Positions 31,837 to 41,070 of a stretch of 47,546 nt of DNA are shown piece after piece. The DNA is from an uncultured Lachnospiraceae bacterium (lineage in GTDB: Bacteria > Bacillota > Clostridia > Lachnospirales > Lachnospiraceae), in NCBI GenBank assembly GCA_947626475.1, contig CANQSK010000004.1, positions 1 to 47,546 on the forward strand. The letters run 5' to 3'. Positions within the stretch are counted from its first letter, which is position 1. Every line of letters starts with the position of its first letter. The notes beneath the pieces were generated by a model that was not told the origin of the DNA, made no database searches, and was given only the letters and a program-made list of their open reading frames with translations. Position numbers and translations under genes: made by a program.

Positions 31837-33204
31837 TTACTCGCCGATCGTTCCTATTATGGCCTCAACTCCATAATACCGGGCGACTGACTCGTTGAAA
31901 CTGTACAGACTGTCTCGCCCGGGTTCTACGTCATACAGACCATAGAGGGCATAGCGATTCGCTTTCAGCGGATATTTGAGTTTGTACACTGGTACGGAAA
32001 TGACAGTCTCTCCGTTTTGTTTCGCAGTCATGATTCTTTCTTCCCGCTGGACAAATTGCTGATGAATATCGTAGGTAGCCAGTATCGTATCTGCCGCCAT
32101 CGTTCCGAGTATAATGAGCGCTGCCGCGCAAAACACAATCCTGGCCTCGCGGGAGACCTTTTCCGGCGCAAATGCGTCCTGCATGACTATGCCTGCCGCC
32201 GCTGTCATAAGGGAAACCGTTATAAACCATGTTCTCTCAGGACTGGCGGGCGCGGCAATCATACAATATGCCGAGACCAGCGCCGCTGCAGCGAATACTA
32301 ATCCTTCGCGGATCGCACCGGGGCTGCTTTTGCGGCACTTTATAATCCCAAATACGAACACCGCTGTCAAAACTCCGGCGAACATAATCCAGTAGTAGGT
32401 TATCACAGCAAATTTGAACGGCAGTAAAAGCGACACAAACTGCGTTTCACGATCAGCGCGTTGAAAATTCCCGGGAGCGGCAACCAGCAGGATATATCCG
32501 AACACACTTCCTGCCAAACCGGACCATGCCCATTTTGGCACTTTCGCCCCTTTTAGTTTCCAAAGGCAGATGTAGGCCAGTATGACAACCGGAACAGTGA
32601 TCGAGGAATTTTCCAGCTGCCAGCCGGATATCACGCCAAGCAGGGCTACCAACACGCATTTCAATGCTCCGTCACTTGCGGAAGAAGAGACGTAACTGCG
32701 CCGGTATATCAGCATCATTCCAAGGACAGGCAGCATTGGCAGAAGATAGTTTACCACTCCGGACGTCCAGAATATATCCTGTCCCAGCTCCGGTACAAAT
32801 ATCCACAATGACAAGTTTATCCCTACAAACAGGCATATGCTGTTTTTCCTTTTGCCACGTATGATAAGATACAGCAGCCACACTGTCAGCATATATGCCG
32901 ATGATTTCACCAACGCAATCGAAGTCTTATTAAGCAGGCTAAAGAAAGCAACGTAAGAAAGAGCAGTAAGCGCTCTGCCGGTATACATCCTGTACGCATA
33001 TGCAATATAGCGGCACGTACCAGAAACAATATCATCCCCGAAAGCTAACCAATAACCGTAATCATAATCATCCCCAATGGGAGGAGTAAGAAGGTTCACA
33101 GTCAGCAGCGTCCCGAACATCAAAGCGGTGACGGCTATTGTCAACGCGATGCGCATCCTACCGTTTTTGAGGAGATTTATGGTCGATTTTGATAATTTTC
33201 TCAT
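31837..33204 (-). CDS. DUF6056-type polytopic membrane protein
   Basis: This 455-residue protein has about eleven membrane spans. The first outside loop carries PPIGDDYDYGYWLAFGDD, and SYVAFFSLLNKTSI follows. An acidic motif after the first span is typical of GT-C-fold glycosyltransferases and of the DUF6056 group. These enzymes use polyprenyl-phosphate sugars at the outer face of the membrane. The C-terminal ~60 residues are soluble. It follows the giant surface protein gene by 24 nt and is last in the operon. A role in adding sugars to the polymer or the surface protein is plausible but unproven. Confidence 0.7.
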   Translation of the reverse strand: MRKLSKSTINLLKNGRMRIALTIAVTALMFGTLLTVNLLTPPIGDDYDYGYWLAFGDDIVSGTCRYIAYAYRMYTGRALTALSYVAFFSLLNKTSIALVKSSAYMLTVWLLYLIIRGKRKNSICLFVGINLSLWIFVPELGQDIFWTSGVVNYLLPMLPVLGMMLIYRRSYVSSSASDGALKCVLVALLGVISGWQLENSSITVPVVILAYICLWKLKGAKVPKWAWSGLAGSVFGYILLVAAPGNFQRADRETQFVSLLLPFKFAVITYYWIMFAGVLTAVFVFGIIKCRKSSPGAIREGLVFAAAALVSAYCMIAAPASPERTWFITVSLMTAAAGIVMQDAFAPEKVSREARIVFCAAALIILGTMAADTILATYDIHQQFVQREERIMTAKQNGETVISVPVYKLKYPLKANRYALYGLYDVEPGRDSLYSFNESVARYYGVEAIIGTIGE

Positions 33205-33228
33205 GTCATATTCCTTTTCTGTATCTTT

Positions 33229-36200
33229 TCAGGATTTGGATGCTTTTTCCCTGCGCCGTTTCACCAGGAACAGGATAAAGATGACAATGTTGGCAATTAC
33301 GCCCGCAGCCAGAATGATCCAGAGCACAAGGTTTATCCCTCCGGACGTTTGCTGGTTGGTATAGGCGGTCTTTCTGTTTGTGTAGGTGACAACCTCGGGT
33401 GTCAGATCATCCGTATCAATCTTTCCTTTGACGGTTACGTTCTGGTTCTTATCGCTTGTTCCGTCCGGAACTGCCCTTATCAGGTAACCGGAAACAGGCT
33501 TCTGAGTTACCGTATAGGAAACGTGTCCGGACAGACCGCCTACGGTTATCTGCTGTCCGCATTTAAGCGTAAAACGCCATACTCCTGTATGGGACGCTTT
33601 GATGTCATCCTCCGTCTCCTGTTTTTCGCCCCGGGAAAGCAGGGTTCCGCTTCTGATTGTCACCGTCTTCCCGTCTTTAACGCCGGTGATGGAGTAAGGC
33701 AGATCAGAATTTATATTCAGTCCGGCTATGCCTTCCAGAGTAAGAGTAAACTCAAACTCCTGCTCCACATTCTCCCGGGTCAGGCTGACATTTTCACCGG
33801 CAGGCTCCAGCCAGTTGGAGATTACCAGAGACGCGGGCGCATATTCATTTATGTAACGGATAAATTCTTCTCCGCTGCCGGCAGTGCCGTAGCAGTTATA
33901 GATGCGTCTGCCGTTCCCGGCTTTTAAGAAACGCGCCTTAGGCAGCTGTGCCATCTGCTCCATGGAGCTGTTGTCCATCTGCAGGTTGTCACTGACGACC
34001 CAGTGCCGGATTGCCTCCTGTCCTTCATATTCATCGGGACCATTCGGGAACTCTCCGCAGTCCCGGTGAAGGCTCTCTTCGCCGTCATAAATGCGGCGCC
34101 ACGCGCTGATAACCGCGCTGCCGCTGGGCGTACTCATGTCGTTGATGGCATAATGTATCTCCTCCGCGCTTCCGTCCTGGTTAATCTCCTTCAGCAGAAA
34201 TCCTTCGCTGCTCAGTCCTTCCTCAGTTACCCGATATCCGGAACCGGAACGGATGCTCAGAAGCAGGCCTTCACCGCCGCTCAGGGTAAACTCCGCCGTA
34301 TGACTGGCTACCTCATCCCATGTGACCCAGGTGATTTCTTCCCCGGACTCCTCCAGACGGGCATATTCCGCCGTCTGCATGACCGCTCGCTGCTGTCCGG
34401 GAATCGCGGCGCAGGTAGTATCCGTCAGCCAGAAAGGCGTGGTATCCATGAGGGCATCCGAGATCATGGCAGACCCCTGGGCTCCGGCCTCACCGCTCTG
34501 CTTTCCAAAGCTCAGCGTCTCCGTCAGATAAGTGACATCCACGAGATAATCCGATACAACGTTCATCGAAGTATCCGTATCGTCCGGCTCCAGGCGGGCA
34601 ATGACAAACGGCTCAGCGTCCTCCTTATAGGTTCCGTCTTCAAAGCCGATGTGGATATAATCTTCTGTGCTGTCCGGTTCAAAGGCCGCCTTTCCTGCCC
34701 TGCCGGCGGGAACCAGCCACACATCCCTGGCGTAAAATTCCATCGTACCGGCAGGATTATCCTGTCCGGCCGGGTGATAGGTGGTCCAGAAGTCCTCCTG
34801 CGCTACGCTGTTTTCCGGCAGGCTGCCTGCGGCATACACGCGGCGGCCCATATCGGACAAAGGCCTTCCCGGATCATAGTCCTTTGATTCCTCGCTTATG
34901 AAAAGATACTTCCGACCCTCGGAAATACCGTCCGGTGCGGCATACACATAATACCGCTGATCTCCGGACGATGCCGTCAAACCGGCAGGCTGCCCGTTCT
35001 TATCTACAACAGCAGGCTCTCCGTTTTCGTCCAACAGGAAACCGGAACCGTCCGTCTCAACGCTGACCGCTCCGATCTGCCGCCGCCATCCGCCTTTTCC
35101 TCCGTTGTCGCTGGGGTCATATCGAAGTACGACGGCCTCCTGTTCGCCGGTAAGTCCTTCCGCGTATATCTGATAACGGAACTCCGTCCCGGCCAGCTCC
35201 TGAGGAGCGGATACGCTGTTGACAATGCACAGAAGAGAATTGCTGACCGTAAGCTTGCCGTTGTTTCCCAGATAGTCAATAATGACAAACCCGTTTTCCG
35301 CATCCATCTCCGTGCCCGTTGCGGGTGTGAAAGAATCCCTTGCCGTCAGCGTAGGATTGGCACCCTTTTCTTTTCCGGTCTTGTAGAATTCTCCGGCACG
35401 CGTACTTTCAGGCCTGGCCGCGAGAACCCACTTAATACCGGAAGATGCATACTCGTCCGCGCTGATTCTGCCGTCCAGGTCAATGTCCAGGGCGTACAAA
35501 ACCTGATTCTGTATATTCAGCCAGTACAGAACCTGACGCTCCAGTTCGTCTTCGGTGATGCCGATGGCCGTCAGATATTCCCGCAGACTGGCCTCATCGT
35601 AAGTCAGTTTTTCCACAGTCGGAAAACCGTGAGTGACATCGTTTTCCGCCATGTACGCGGAGACGGTGTCGGTGCTGCCGCTTAAGTCCGCCCAGCAGAT
35701 CACTTTGCCGGCTCCCACATCCTCCAGGGCGTTGTCCACGGCAAATTCCGAGCCTGTACTGCAGGCGGCCCGCCAGCCGACGCTGCCTTCCTGATCAGTT
35801 CCCGTGCCGGGCAGATAATATTCCTCGAAGAAGAAATAGTAATCACCGGATTGGATGCCTGTCTTTTCGTTCTGCTCCGTAATCGATTCACTTGTAAGCA
35901 GATCGCGTTCAAAAAAGATTATGCCGCCCTCCGCAAAGTGATACTGGTTTCCCAGGCTGTCCGTAATCATGCCGCCTGCGGCCGCCTCACGGGCCGCTGT
36001 GTACGCGGCTTCGTCTGTATACGTACCCATGTATTCGCCGCCGGTCCAGGTGACGCCGCCTGTACTTCCGTCCTCCCAGGTGGTGGCGCTGTTGGACTGA
36101 TTCTGATTAACTGCCGTCCACCCCCTGGTATTGTCAATGCAGGAAACCCCTGTGCCGGACGTGGGCTTCGTCTCCGTCACCCGATAAGCGTGTTTATACA

Positions 36201-39200
36201 AGGGTCTGGCTTCCTGATGCAGATAATAGCTATTCTCCTCGCTTGGAGAGAAGGTCACGTTCGCGTCTGTGCCGGAATATCCTTTGCCTGCGGAACCGAT
36301 GGAGGAAGATGAAACCTGGCGCAGAAAAGAGTTCTCCATCAGAATTGGCGAAAACAGAAGTCCCGCGCTGCCCAGCAGACGGTCTCCAGAACCGCCGTAG
36401 GAAAGGAGCGTACCGGCGGATTCTTCATTTTCTGCCGCTTCATTCTCAGTCTCCTCATCCTCCGATGTCCCATCTCCTGCCGTCTCAGCCTCAGTCGCTT
36501 CGTTCTCTGCTGCCTTGTCCCCTGCCACTCCCTCTGCCGACGTCTCATTCTCCGCCAGTACACTGTCTGAAACCGCTTCGGAACCAGCCTCCGCGCTTAC
36601 CGTCTGCCGGACGCCCTCATAGCCTTTCCTGGCGTCATTGCTGTAGGAACCGGAGTGGAAAAATACGCTTCCGACTCCGTCGCCCTGGTGGTCCTTACGG
36701 TAATTCTGAGGAAGGGAATCAATATCAACTCCCGTCTGACGGCTGTACAGGTCCTGATTGAGCAGGTCCTCGTCAAGCCCTACCGCATAGAACAGCCGGA
36801 AAGGCGTCGATTCGGATTTCTTGTTCCGATTGCCCTCAAAAGAGGTCTTCCCGTCAGCGCTGAGTGTTATCAAAGCGGTCTGAGTCGGCAGAGCAGCCGC
36901 CGGAATATTCACATAAAGCGCGCTCTGACCGGAAGCCGAGCTGGACGAGACCTCTGTCCAGATACGGATATCATTGAGCCGGTAAACGCCGTGCTCCCCA
37001 CTGTACAGGTCGTTGTCCGCAGGCTTTTCCTCCAGGTCCTCCCACATATTCTCCAGATTGGTGGGCACAGCCGTGCCATAAGCGGGATTCATGCGCAGGA
37101 TGTCCCGCTCCTCAGCATTGTCAGAGAAACGGTACAGCGTATAGGTCTTGCGGCTCTGTTCTTCCAGCAGGCCGGTCCCCAGGGTAGGCAGGTAATCATA
37201 CAAAGTATCCGAACGGATACGGTAAACCCAGCCGTTGTTCCACGGATCCTCCGGAGCGTTTTCGGGGGAAAGGTATTCTGCCGTCGCCCCGTTGTCTCCC
37301 CTGTACCAGCCTTCCGGAAACTCCGCGGCTGTTTCCCTGGTAAAGCCGGACTTAGCGCCGGAAGTAAACTTTCTCATATACGCGCTGTAGAAATCAGGAT
37401 CATACACTGCCGCCCGCTCAAGTCCGTGCATCTGCCCAAACAGAAGGGCCGCCATATCATAGCTTTCCTCCGATGTTTTTCCGGAGGCCTTTGTCCGGAC
37501 GGAACCGTTCTTGACCTGCATGTACTGACCGATCGGATCGTGATAGGTAACGCTGTTGCCGGCGGCCGCATTGTTCCTGCCGGCGATCGGGACAAAGATC
37601 TTGCCTCTGAGCATGTCGACGATTTCGCGGAACACACTGCTCAGCTCCTCAGACTCTACATCGTAAAACCGGTCGGGATAATTAATATTGTCTATCACTT
37701 CCTGGTTGGTAACACCGATGGTCTCCACCGCGTTGCCGGTGCCGTCCCTTCTTACATACGTATAGCCTTCCGTCTGAGAACCGATCCGCAGCGTGGCGCA
37801 GCCGATTACCGTATGCTCCGGGTTAATGTCCAGCTGTTCGCTCAACGGACCCTTGCTGTTGCTGTTTCCGACCCAGTCCGCAAGCACAGAGACTGTCCCG
37901 CCAATGGTCGAAGCATTCTTCCACTCCTCCCACTTTCCGTAGGTGTAAGGCAAAAGGTCTTCCATCTGATTGTCGTCTCTGTCCTTCCAGGCAAGAGGGG
38001 CTCTGAAATCATCTCCGATGCAGGCATAGTGGGGGTCATCCCACAGAGTCGCGTGAAAATAGACCTCCGGATCCATGGTCGGATAGATCCGGTACCTGCC
38101 CCAGGCAGGCAGATGCACCGCGTCCACACTGACCGTATAGATGCTTAAGGGAATCCGGCTGTCCAATTCCGCGCGGCCCTTCTCCCAGCCCTGCTCATAG
38201 TGTTTTTCCACCACATTCTTCATGTAGGAGGCCGTCATCAGCACCTCCAGGATAGTGGATGGGGTTCCTCCCACATCCGCGTCGCTGTCATAGAAAATTC
38301 CGCCGTCGTCGTAAGCTGGAATGGAGGTCAGCATACTCCGGGCGACTCCATCGTTGTACAGAGTTGTGATATTGTCCTGCGGCAGATAGATATCATACCA
38401 TTCATTTCCCGCATTCACCGGCAGCTCGTGCTGCGCATCCTCATTGGGATTATTGAACGCGAAATTGGCGCCGCCGTCTGTCAGCACCATAAGTACTGGA
38501 ACCCGGGCGACCCGGTTCGTCTCGCCGTTCTCAAAGGTCTCGGTATAGACCATCTCCTCCGTGTCCGCCAGCTGCTTCATGCCCAGATATATGCCTCCCT
38601 GGGTATTGGTCATATAGCCTACGTACTGGTCTGCCTGAAGCTGGCGGCCGTCCCCGTCCACATCAGGATCCGGGTGGAGCACATCATTTTTCACATTGTT
38701 GCTGATGGTCCGGTTCCAGACCGCCTCATAAGTCTCCGGAGCGACCTCGCTCTGGTCGTACAGAGCATTGGCAACCACTGTATAGCAGGCGTCACGGTTG
38801 ATGGTCCAGATTCCCTCATCCGGCTGCAGAGTCGTCTGCCCCATCTCCTGCGGAGTTGAATAATCGTCCCGGTCGTAAAGTGTCTCCATACCCCCGATTG
38901 TCAGATAGGGCTGACCATCAACCCTCTGATAGTGGGCGAGAGGCATCAGCACGGCGGCGTTCGCGCCGTAGACGCAGACCGCCACCCGGTTCTGGCTGTT
39001 TTCCTCCATGACAGAGTCGATGGTCTCATTGACCGCGTCAAGAGTTTTCTGAACCCGGGACTGTTTGATCCGCTCCTTCATGGTCTCCTGATAGCCGTAC
39101 TCTCTGCCCGCATTGATGGGATACTGAGTGCTTTGCGCCATGGAACCGGACATATCCAGCACCAGGACCAGGTCGAACGGGGAGGTCGTATGATCATTGA

Positions 39201-39615
39201 CTACCTGGGAAGAGCCCAGCGCGGAAAAGACATTGAGAAAATCTGCCTCAAAGCCCACATTCCCCTTATAGCCGTCCGTCTCATTATCCAGCTTGAGGAT
39301 GTTGTCCGGCAGACCGCCGTCCTTCTCCGCGGCATTGTAGGCAAACACCGTCTTGTCTGCCCAGACGCGCCCTGCATTGCGGCTGCCTTCTTCGTCATTG
39401 AGCAGCGCGTCGGTGTAGGTATCCATCGTGCTGGGATCGGCAGTGCGGATAAATGCCTCTCCGAGTTTGTTCACTCCTGTCTCAGAAACGGCTGAAGCGG
39501 AAGCCTGAGCCGTCTTTGAAACAGCAGACGAAGAGGCCTGAACTGTCGCCGGAGACAGGGTCAGACACAGGCTGAACGCCAATGATTTGCACACCAGAGT
39601 AATCGCTTTGTTCAT
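33229..39615 (-). CDS. giant vWA-domain surface protein (2128 residues)
   Basis: The protein starts at ATG 39615 with GGAGG 7 nt upstream and has a signal peptide (NKAITLVCKSLAFSLCLTLS, likely cut after VQA), then a Ser/Ala linker. A von Willebrand A domain begins near residue 150 with the metal site LVLDMSGSM (Asp154, Ser156, Ser158), has TNTQGGIYLGM and VLTDGGANF, and carries long inserts. An acidic Glu/Asn/Ala/Thr segment lies near 1010-1065. A canonical EF-hand loop, DIDLDGRISADE, lies near 1375. Beta-rich pilin-like modules follow (EFEFTLTLEG... and VSYTVTQKPVSGY), then one membrane span and KRRREKASKS. No LPxTG is present; the pre-span sequence is TNQQTSGG. It lies inside a polysaccharide operon. 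It is likely displayed on the cell surface; its ligand is unknown. Confidence 0.85.
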   Translation of the reverse strand: MNKAITLVCKSLAFSLCLTLSPATVQASSSAVSKTAQASASAVSETGVNKLGEAFIRTADPSTMDTYTDALLNDEEGSRNAGRVWADKTVFAYNAAEKDGGLPDNILKLDNETDGYKGNVGFEADFLNVFSALGSSQVVNDHTTSPFDLVLVLDMSGSMAQSTQYPINAGREYGYQETMKERIKQSRVQKTLDAVNETIDSVMEENSQNRVAVCVYGANAAVLMPLAHYQRVDGQPYLTIGGMETLYDRDDYSTPQEMGQTTLQPDEGIWTINRDACYTVVANALYDQSEVAPETYEAVWNRTISNNVKNDVLHPDPDVDGDGRQLQADQYVGYMTNTQGGIYLGMKQLADTEEMVYTETFENGETNRVARVPVLMVLTDGGANFAFNNPNEDAQHELPVNAGNEWYDIYLPQDNITTLYNDGVARSMLTSIPAYDDGGIFYDSDADVGGTPSTILEVLMTASYMKNVVEKHYEQGWEKGRAELDSRIPLSIYTVSVDAVHLPAWGRYRIYPTMDPEVYFHATLWDDPHYACIGDDFRAPLAWKDRDDNQMEDLLPYTYGKWEEWKNASTIGGTVSVLADWVGNSNSKGPLSEQLDINPEHTVIGCATLRIGSQTEGYTYVRRDGTGNAVETIGVTNQEVIDNINYPDRFYDVESEELSSVFREIVDMLRGKIFVPIAGRNNAAAGNSVTYHDPIGQYMQVKNGSVRTKASGKTSEESYDMAALLFGQMHGLERAAVYDPDFYSAYMRKFTSGAKSGFTRETAAEFPEGWYRGDNGATAEYLSPENAPEDPWNNGWVYRIRSDTLYDYLPTLGTGLLEEQSRKTYTLYRFSDNAEERDILRMNPAYGTAVPTNLENMWEDLEEKPADNDLYSGEHGVYRLNDIRIWTEVSSSSASGQSALYVNIPAAALPTQTALITLSADGKTSFEGNRNKKSESTPFRLFYAVGLDEDLLNQDLYSRQTGVDIDSLPQNYRKDHQGDGVGSVFFHSGSYSNDARKGYEGVRQTVSAEAGSEAVSDSVLAENETSAEGVAGDKAAENEATEAETAGDGTSEDEETENEAAENEESAGTLLSYGGSGDRLLGSAGLLFSPILMENSFLRQVSSSSIGSAGKGYSGTDANVTFSPSEENSYYLHQEARPLYKHAYRVTETKPTSGTGVSCIDNTRGWTAVNQNQSNSATTWEDGSTGGVTWTGGEYMGTYTDEAAYTAAREAAAGGMITDSLGNQYHFAEGGIIFFERDLLTSESITEQNEKTGIQSGDYYFFFEEYYLPGTGTDQEGSVGWRAACSTGSEFAVDNALEDVGAGKVICWADLSGSTDTVSAYMAENDVTHGFPTVEKLTYDEASLREYLTAIGITEDELERQVLYWLNIQNQVLYALDIDLDGRISADEYASSGIKWVLAARPESTRAGEFYKTGKEKGANPTLTARDSFTPATGTEMDAENGFVIIDYLGNNGKLTVSNSLLCIVNSVSAPQELAGTEFRYQIYAEGLTGEQEAVVLRYDPSDNGGKGGWRRQIGAVSVETDGSGFLLDENGEPAVVDKNGQPAGLTASSGDQRYYVYAAPDGISEGRKYLFISEESKDYDPGRPLSDMGRRVYAAGSLPENSVAQEDFWTTYHPAGQDNPAGTMEFYARDVWLVPAGRAGKAAFEPDSTEDYIHIGFEDGTYKEDAEPFVIARLEPDDTDTSMNVVSDYLVDVTYLTETLSFGKQSGEAGAQGSAMISDALMDTTPFWLTDTTCAAIPGQQRAVMQTAEYARLEESGEEITWVTWDEVASHTAEFTLSGGEGLLLSIRSGSGYRVTEEGLSSEGFLLKEINQDGSAEEIHYAINDMSTPSGSAVISAWRRIYDGEESLHRDCGEFPNGPDEYEGQEAIRHWVVSDNLQMDNSSMEQMAQLPKARFLKAGNGRRIYNCYGTAGSGEEFIRYINEYAPASLVISNWLEPAGENVSLTRENVEQEFEFTLTLEGIAGLNINSDLPYSITGVKDGKTVTIRSGTLLSRGEKQETEDDIKASHTGVWRFTLKCGQQITVGGLSGHVSYTVTQKPVSGYLIRAVPDGTSDKNQNVTVKGKIDTDDLTPEVVTYTNRKTAYTNQQTSGGINLVLWIILAAGVIANIVIFILFLVKRRREKASKS

Positions 39616-39616
39616 G

Positions 39617-41047
39617 TTATAACCTCCCATATTCCTCCGCCAGCTGATTCCTCTTTATCTTTCCTGTCGAGGTTCTGGGGAGAGGATTATCACGGTTCCA
39701 GACTCTCACCAGCTTCCGGTCCAGGGGCCTGCCTCTGTTGTATCGCTCCAGCGCCTCCTGGAAGCGGCCTTCGTCAAAACCGTCTCCGGGCGTAACGGCC
39801 AGGACCGGATATCCGCCATACCCGAACACAGCGGCCTCCGCAATTCCCGGAAGAGACGAAAGCTCCGTGTCTGTATCCGCCGCGTTCAGTTTTTCTCCGT
39901 TTCTCAGGACGATCAACTCTCCCAGGCGGCCAGTAATCCGAAGAAAGCCCGTCTCGTCAAGCGTTCCCATATCTCCTGTCATCACTGTATCGCCGCAAAG
40001 TACCCGGCGAGTTTCTTCTTCTTTCCCGTAATACTCCTTAAAGTGATATGGCAGAGTAAGAAGAACCTCACCCTCATTGCTGATGCTCACCTGAATGCCA
40101 TCAACAGGCCGGTAGCGGAGAAGTTCGCCGCCGGCTTCGCTGATGGCGGCCAGGCCAATCACCTCGGACATGCCGTACATAGCATACAGGGTAATTCCCT
40201 TTTCTCTGAGTATTTCCTGATATTCCTTCGGGCAGGCGCTTCCTCCTGTGATCACGACACGGGTCTGAGGCGGAAATCCGGAGGTTTCCAGGACGAACTT
40301 GATCATGCTGGGAACGAGAGTCACATTGTCGGCTTCATACGCCCACAGATCGGTTTTCAGTTCTCTTCCCCCGCTGCTGATGCAGAAGATGCCGCCCCGG
40401 TTGAGAACTTCGATGACCATCAGGAACCCGAAGATGTGGAAAAAGGGAATTGGAGAAAAATAAGTTTCCTTCGGATTTCCCGGAAGTGCGCTGCGAAACA
40501 TGCGGAGATGCCCGGCAAGCGTGCCTGCCGGTATCACCACGCCCTTGGATCCGGCGGAGGTTCCGGACGTAAAAATAATGATATCCTGCTCGGGACCTCC
40601 GGGCGGCAGGCATCCTTCCTCCTCCCCGCACCTTCCGGCAATCTCTCCGGCCTTCCCAAACTCTTCAAAAACATAAACCGGCATGTCCGGGAAGAGCGTT
40701 TCGGCCTCGCCTGCAAGCTCTCCGCCTGCAGCGACAGCCTGCACACCAGCGTAAGCGGCCAGACGCCTGAAATCCTCGTCGCCGATGGAGCTGTCAAAAA
40801 GGATCACGTGTTTTCCGGCAAGCAGACAGGCATAAGCCGCGACAAGCCAGGAATAGGAGCTGTTTCCCCATATCCCGATGCGGCTTTCAGGCAAAGCGGC
40901 GGCCCGCCGCGCTCCTGCTTTCAGGTCCCTCCACAGCTCTTTGTAGCTTACGCTGAAAACAGTCCCGGCTGTTCGGTACCGCAGCGCGGGCAGCTGTTCA
41001 TATTCTCTGACCAGTTCCCGGATCAGATCCCACAAAGAATGATCCAT
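39617..41047 (-). CDS. acyl-adenylating enzyme (ANL superfamily, acyl-ACP/CoA synthetase-like)
   Basis: This 476-residue enzyme has the adenylate-forming signature IIFTSGTSAGSKG (157-169), FFHIFGFLM as in fatty-acyl ligases, MYGMSEVIG, TGDMGTLDETG, and the C-terminal catalytic Lys463 in PRTSTGKIKR. It should activate a carboxylate as acyl-AMP. It is shorter than most acyl-CoA ligases (500-550). The FHIFG motif points to an acyl or aryl acid more than an amino acid. A carrier protein gene lies 2 kb upstream in the same operon and is a likely acceptor. The gene's 3' end holds the ribosome site of the giant surface gene, which starts 1 nt after its stop. The substrate is unknown. Confidence 0.87.
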   Translation of the reverse strand: MDHSLWDLIRELVREYEQLPALRYRTAGTVFSVSYKELWRDLKAGARRAAALPESRIGIWGNSSYSWLVAAYACLLAGKHVILFDSSIGDEDFRRLAAYAGVQAVAAGGELAGEAETLFPDMPVYVFEEFGKAGEIAGRCGEEEGCLPPGGPEQDIIIFTSGTSAGSKGVVIPAGTLAGHLRMFRSALPGNPKETYFSPIPFFHIFGFLMVIEVLNRGGIFCISSGGRELKTDLWAYEADNVTLVPSMIKFVLETSGFPPQTRVVITGGSACPKEYQEILREKGITLYAMYGMSEVIGLAAISEAGGELLRYRPVDGIQVSISNEGEVLLTLPYHFKEYYGKEEETRRVLCGDTVMTGDMGTLDETGFLRITGRLGELIVLRNGEKLNAADTDTELSSLPGIAEAAVFGYGGYPVLAVTPGDGFDEGRFQEALERYNRGRPLDRKLVRVWNRDNPLPRTSTGKIKRNQLAEEYGRL

Positions 41048-41070
41048 CCCTTTATCCTCCTCTTTGACAC

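Noticed and set aside
36655-38148. 497-codon plus-strand frame inside the giant vWA gene
   Set aside because: It is opposite a coherent secreted protein with clear domains. The plus-strand product has no recognisable fold.
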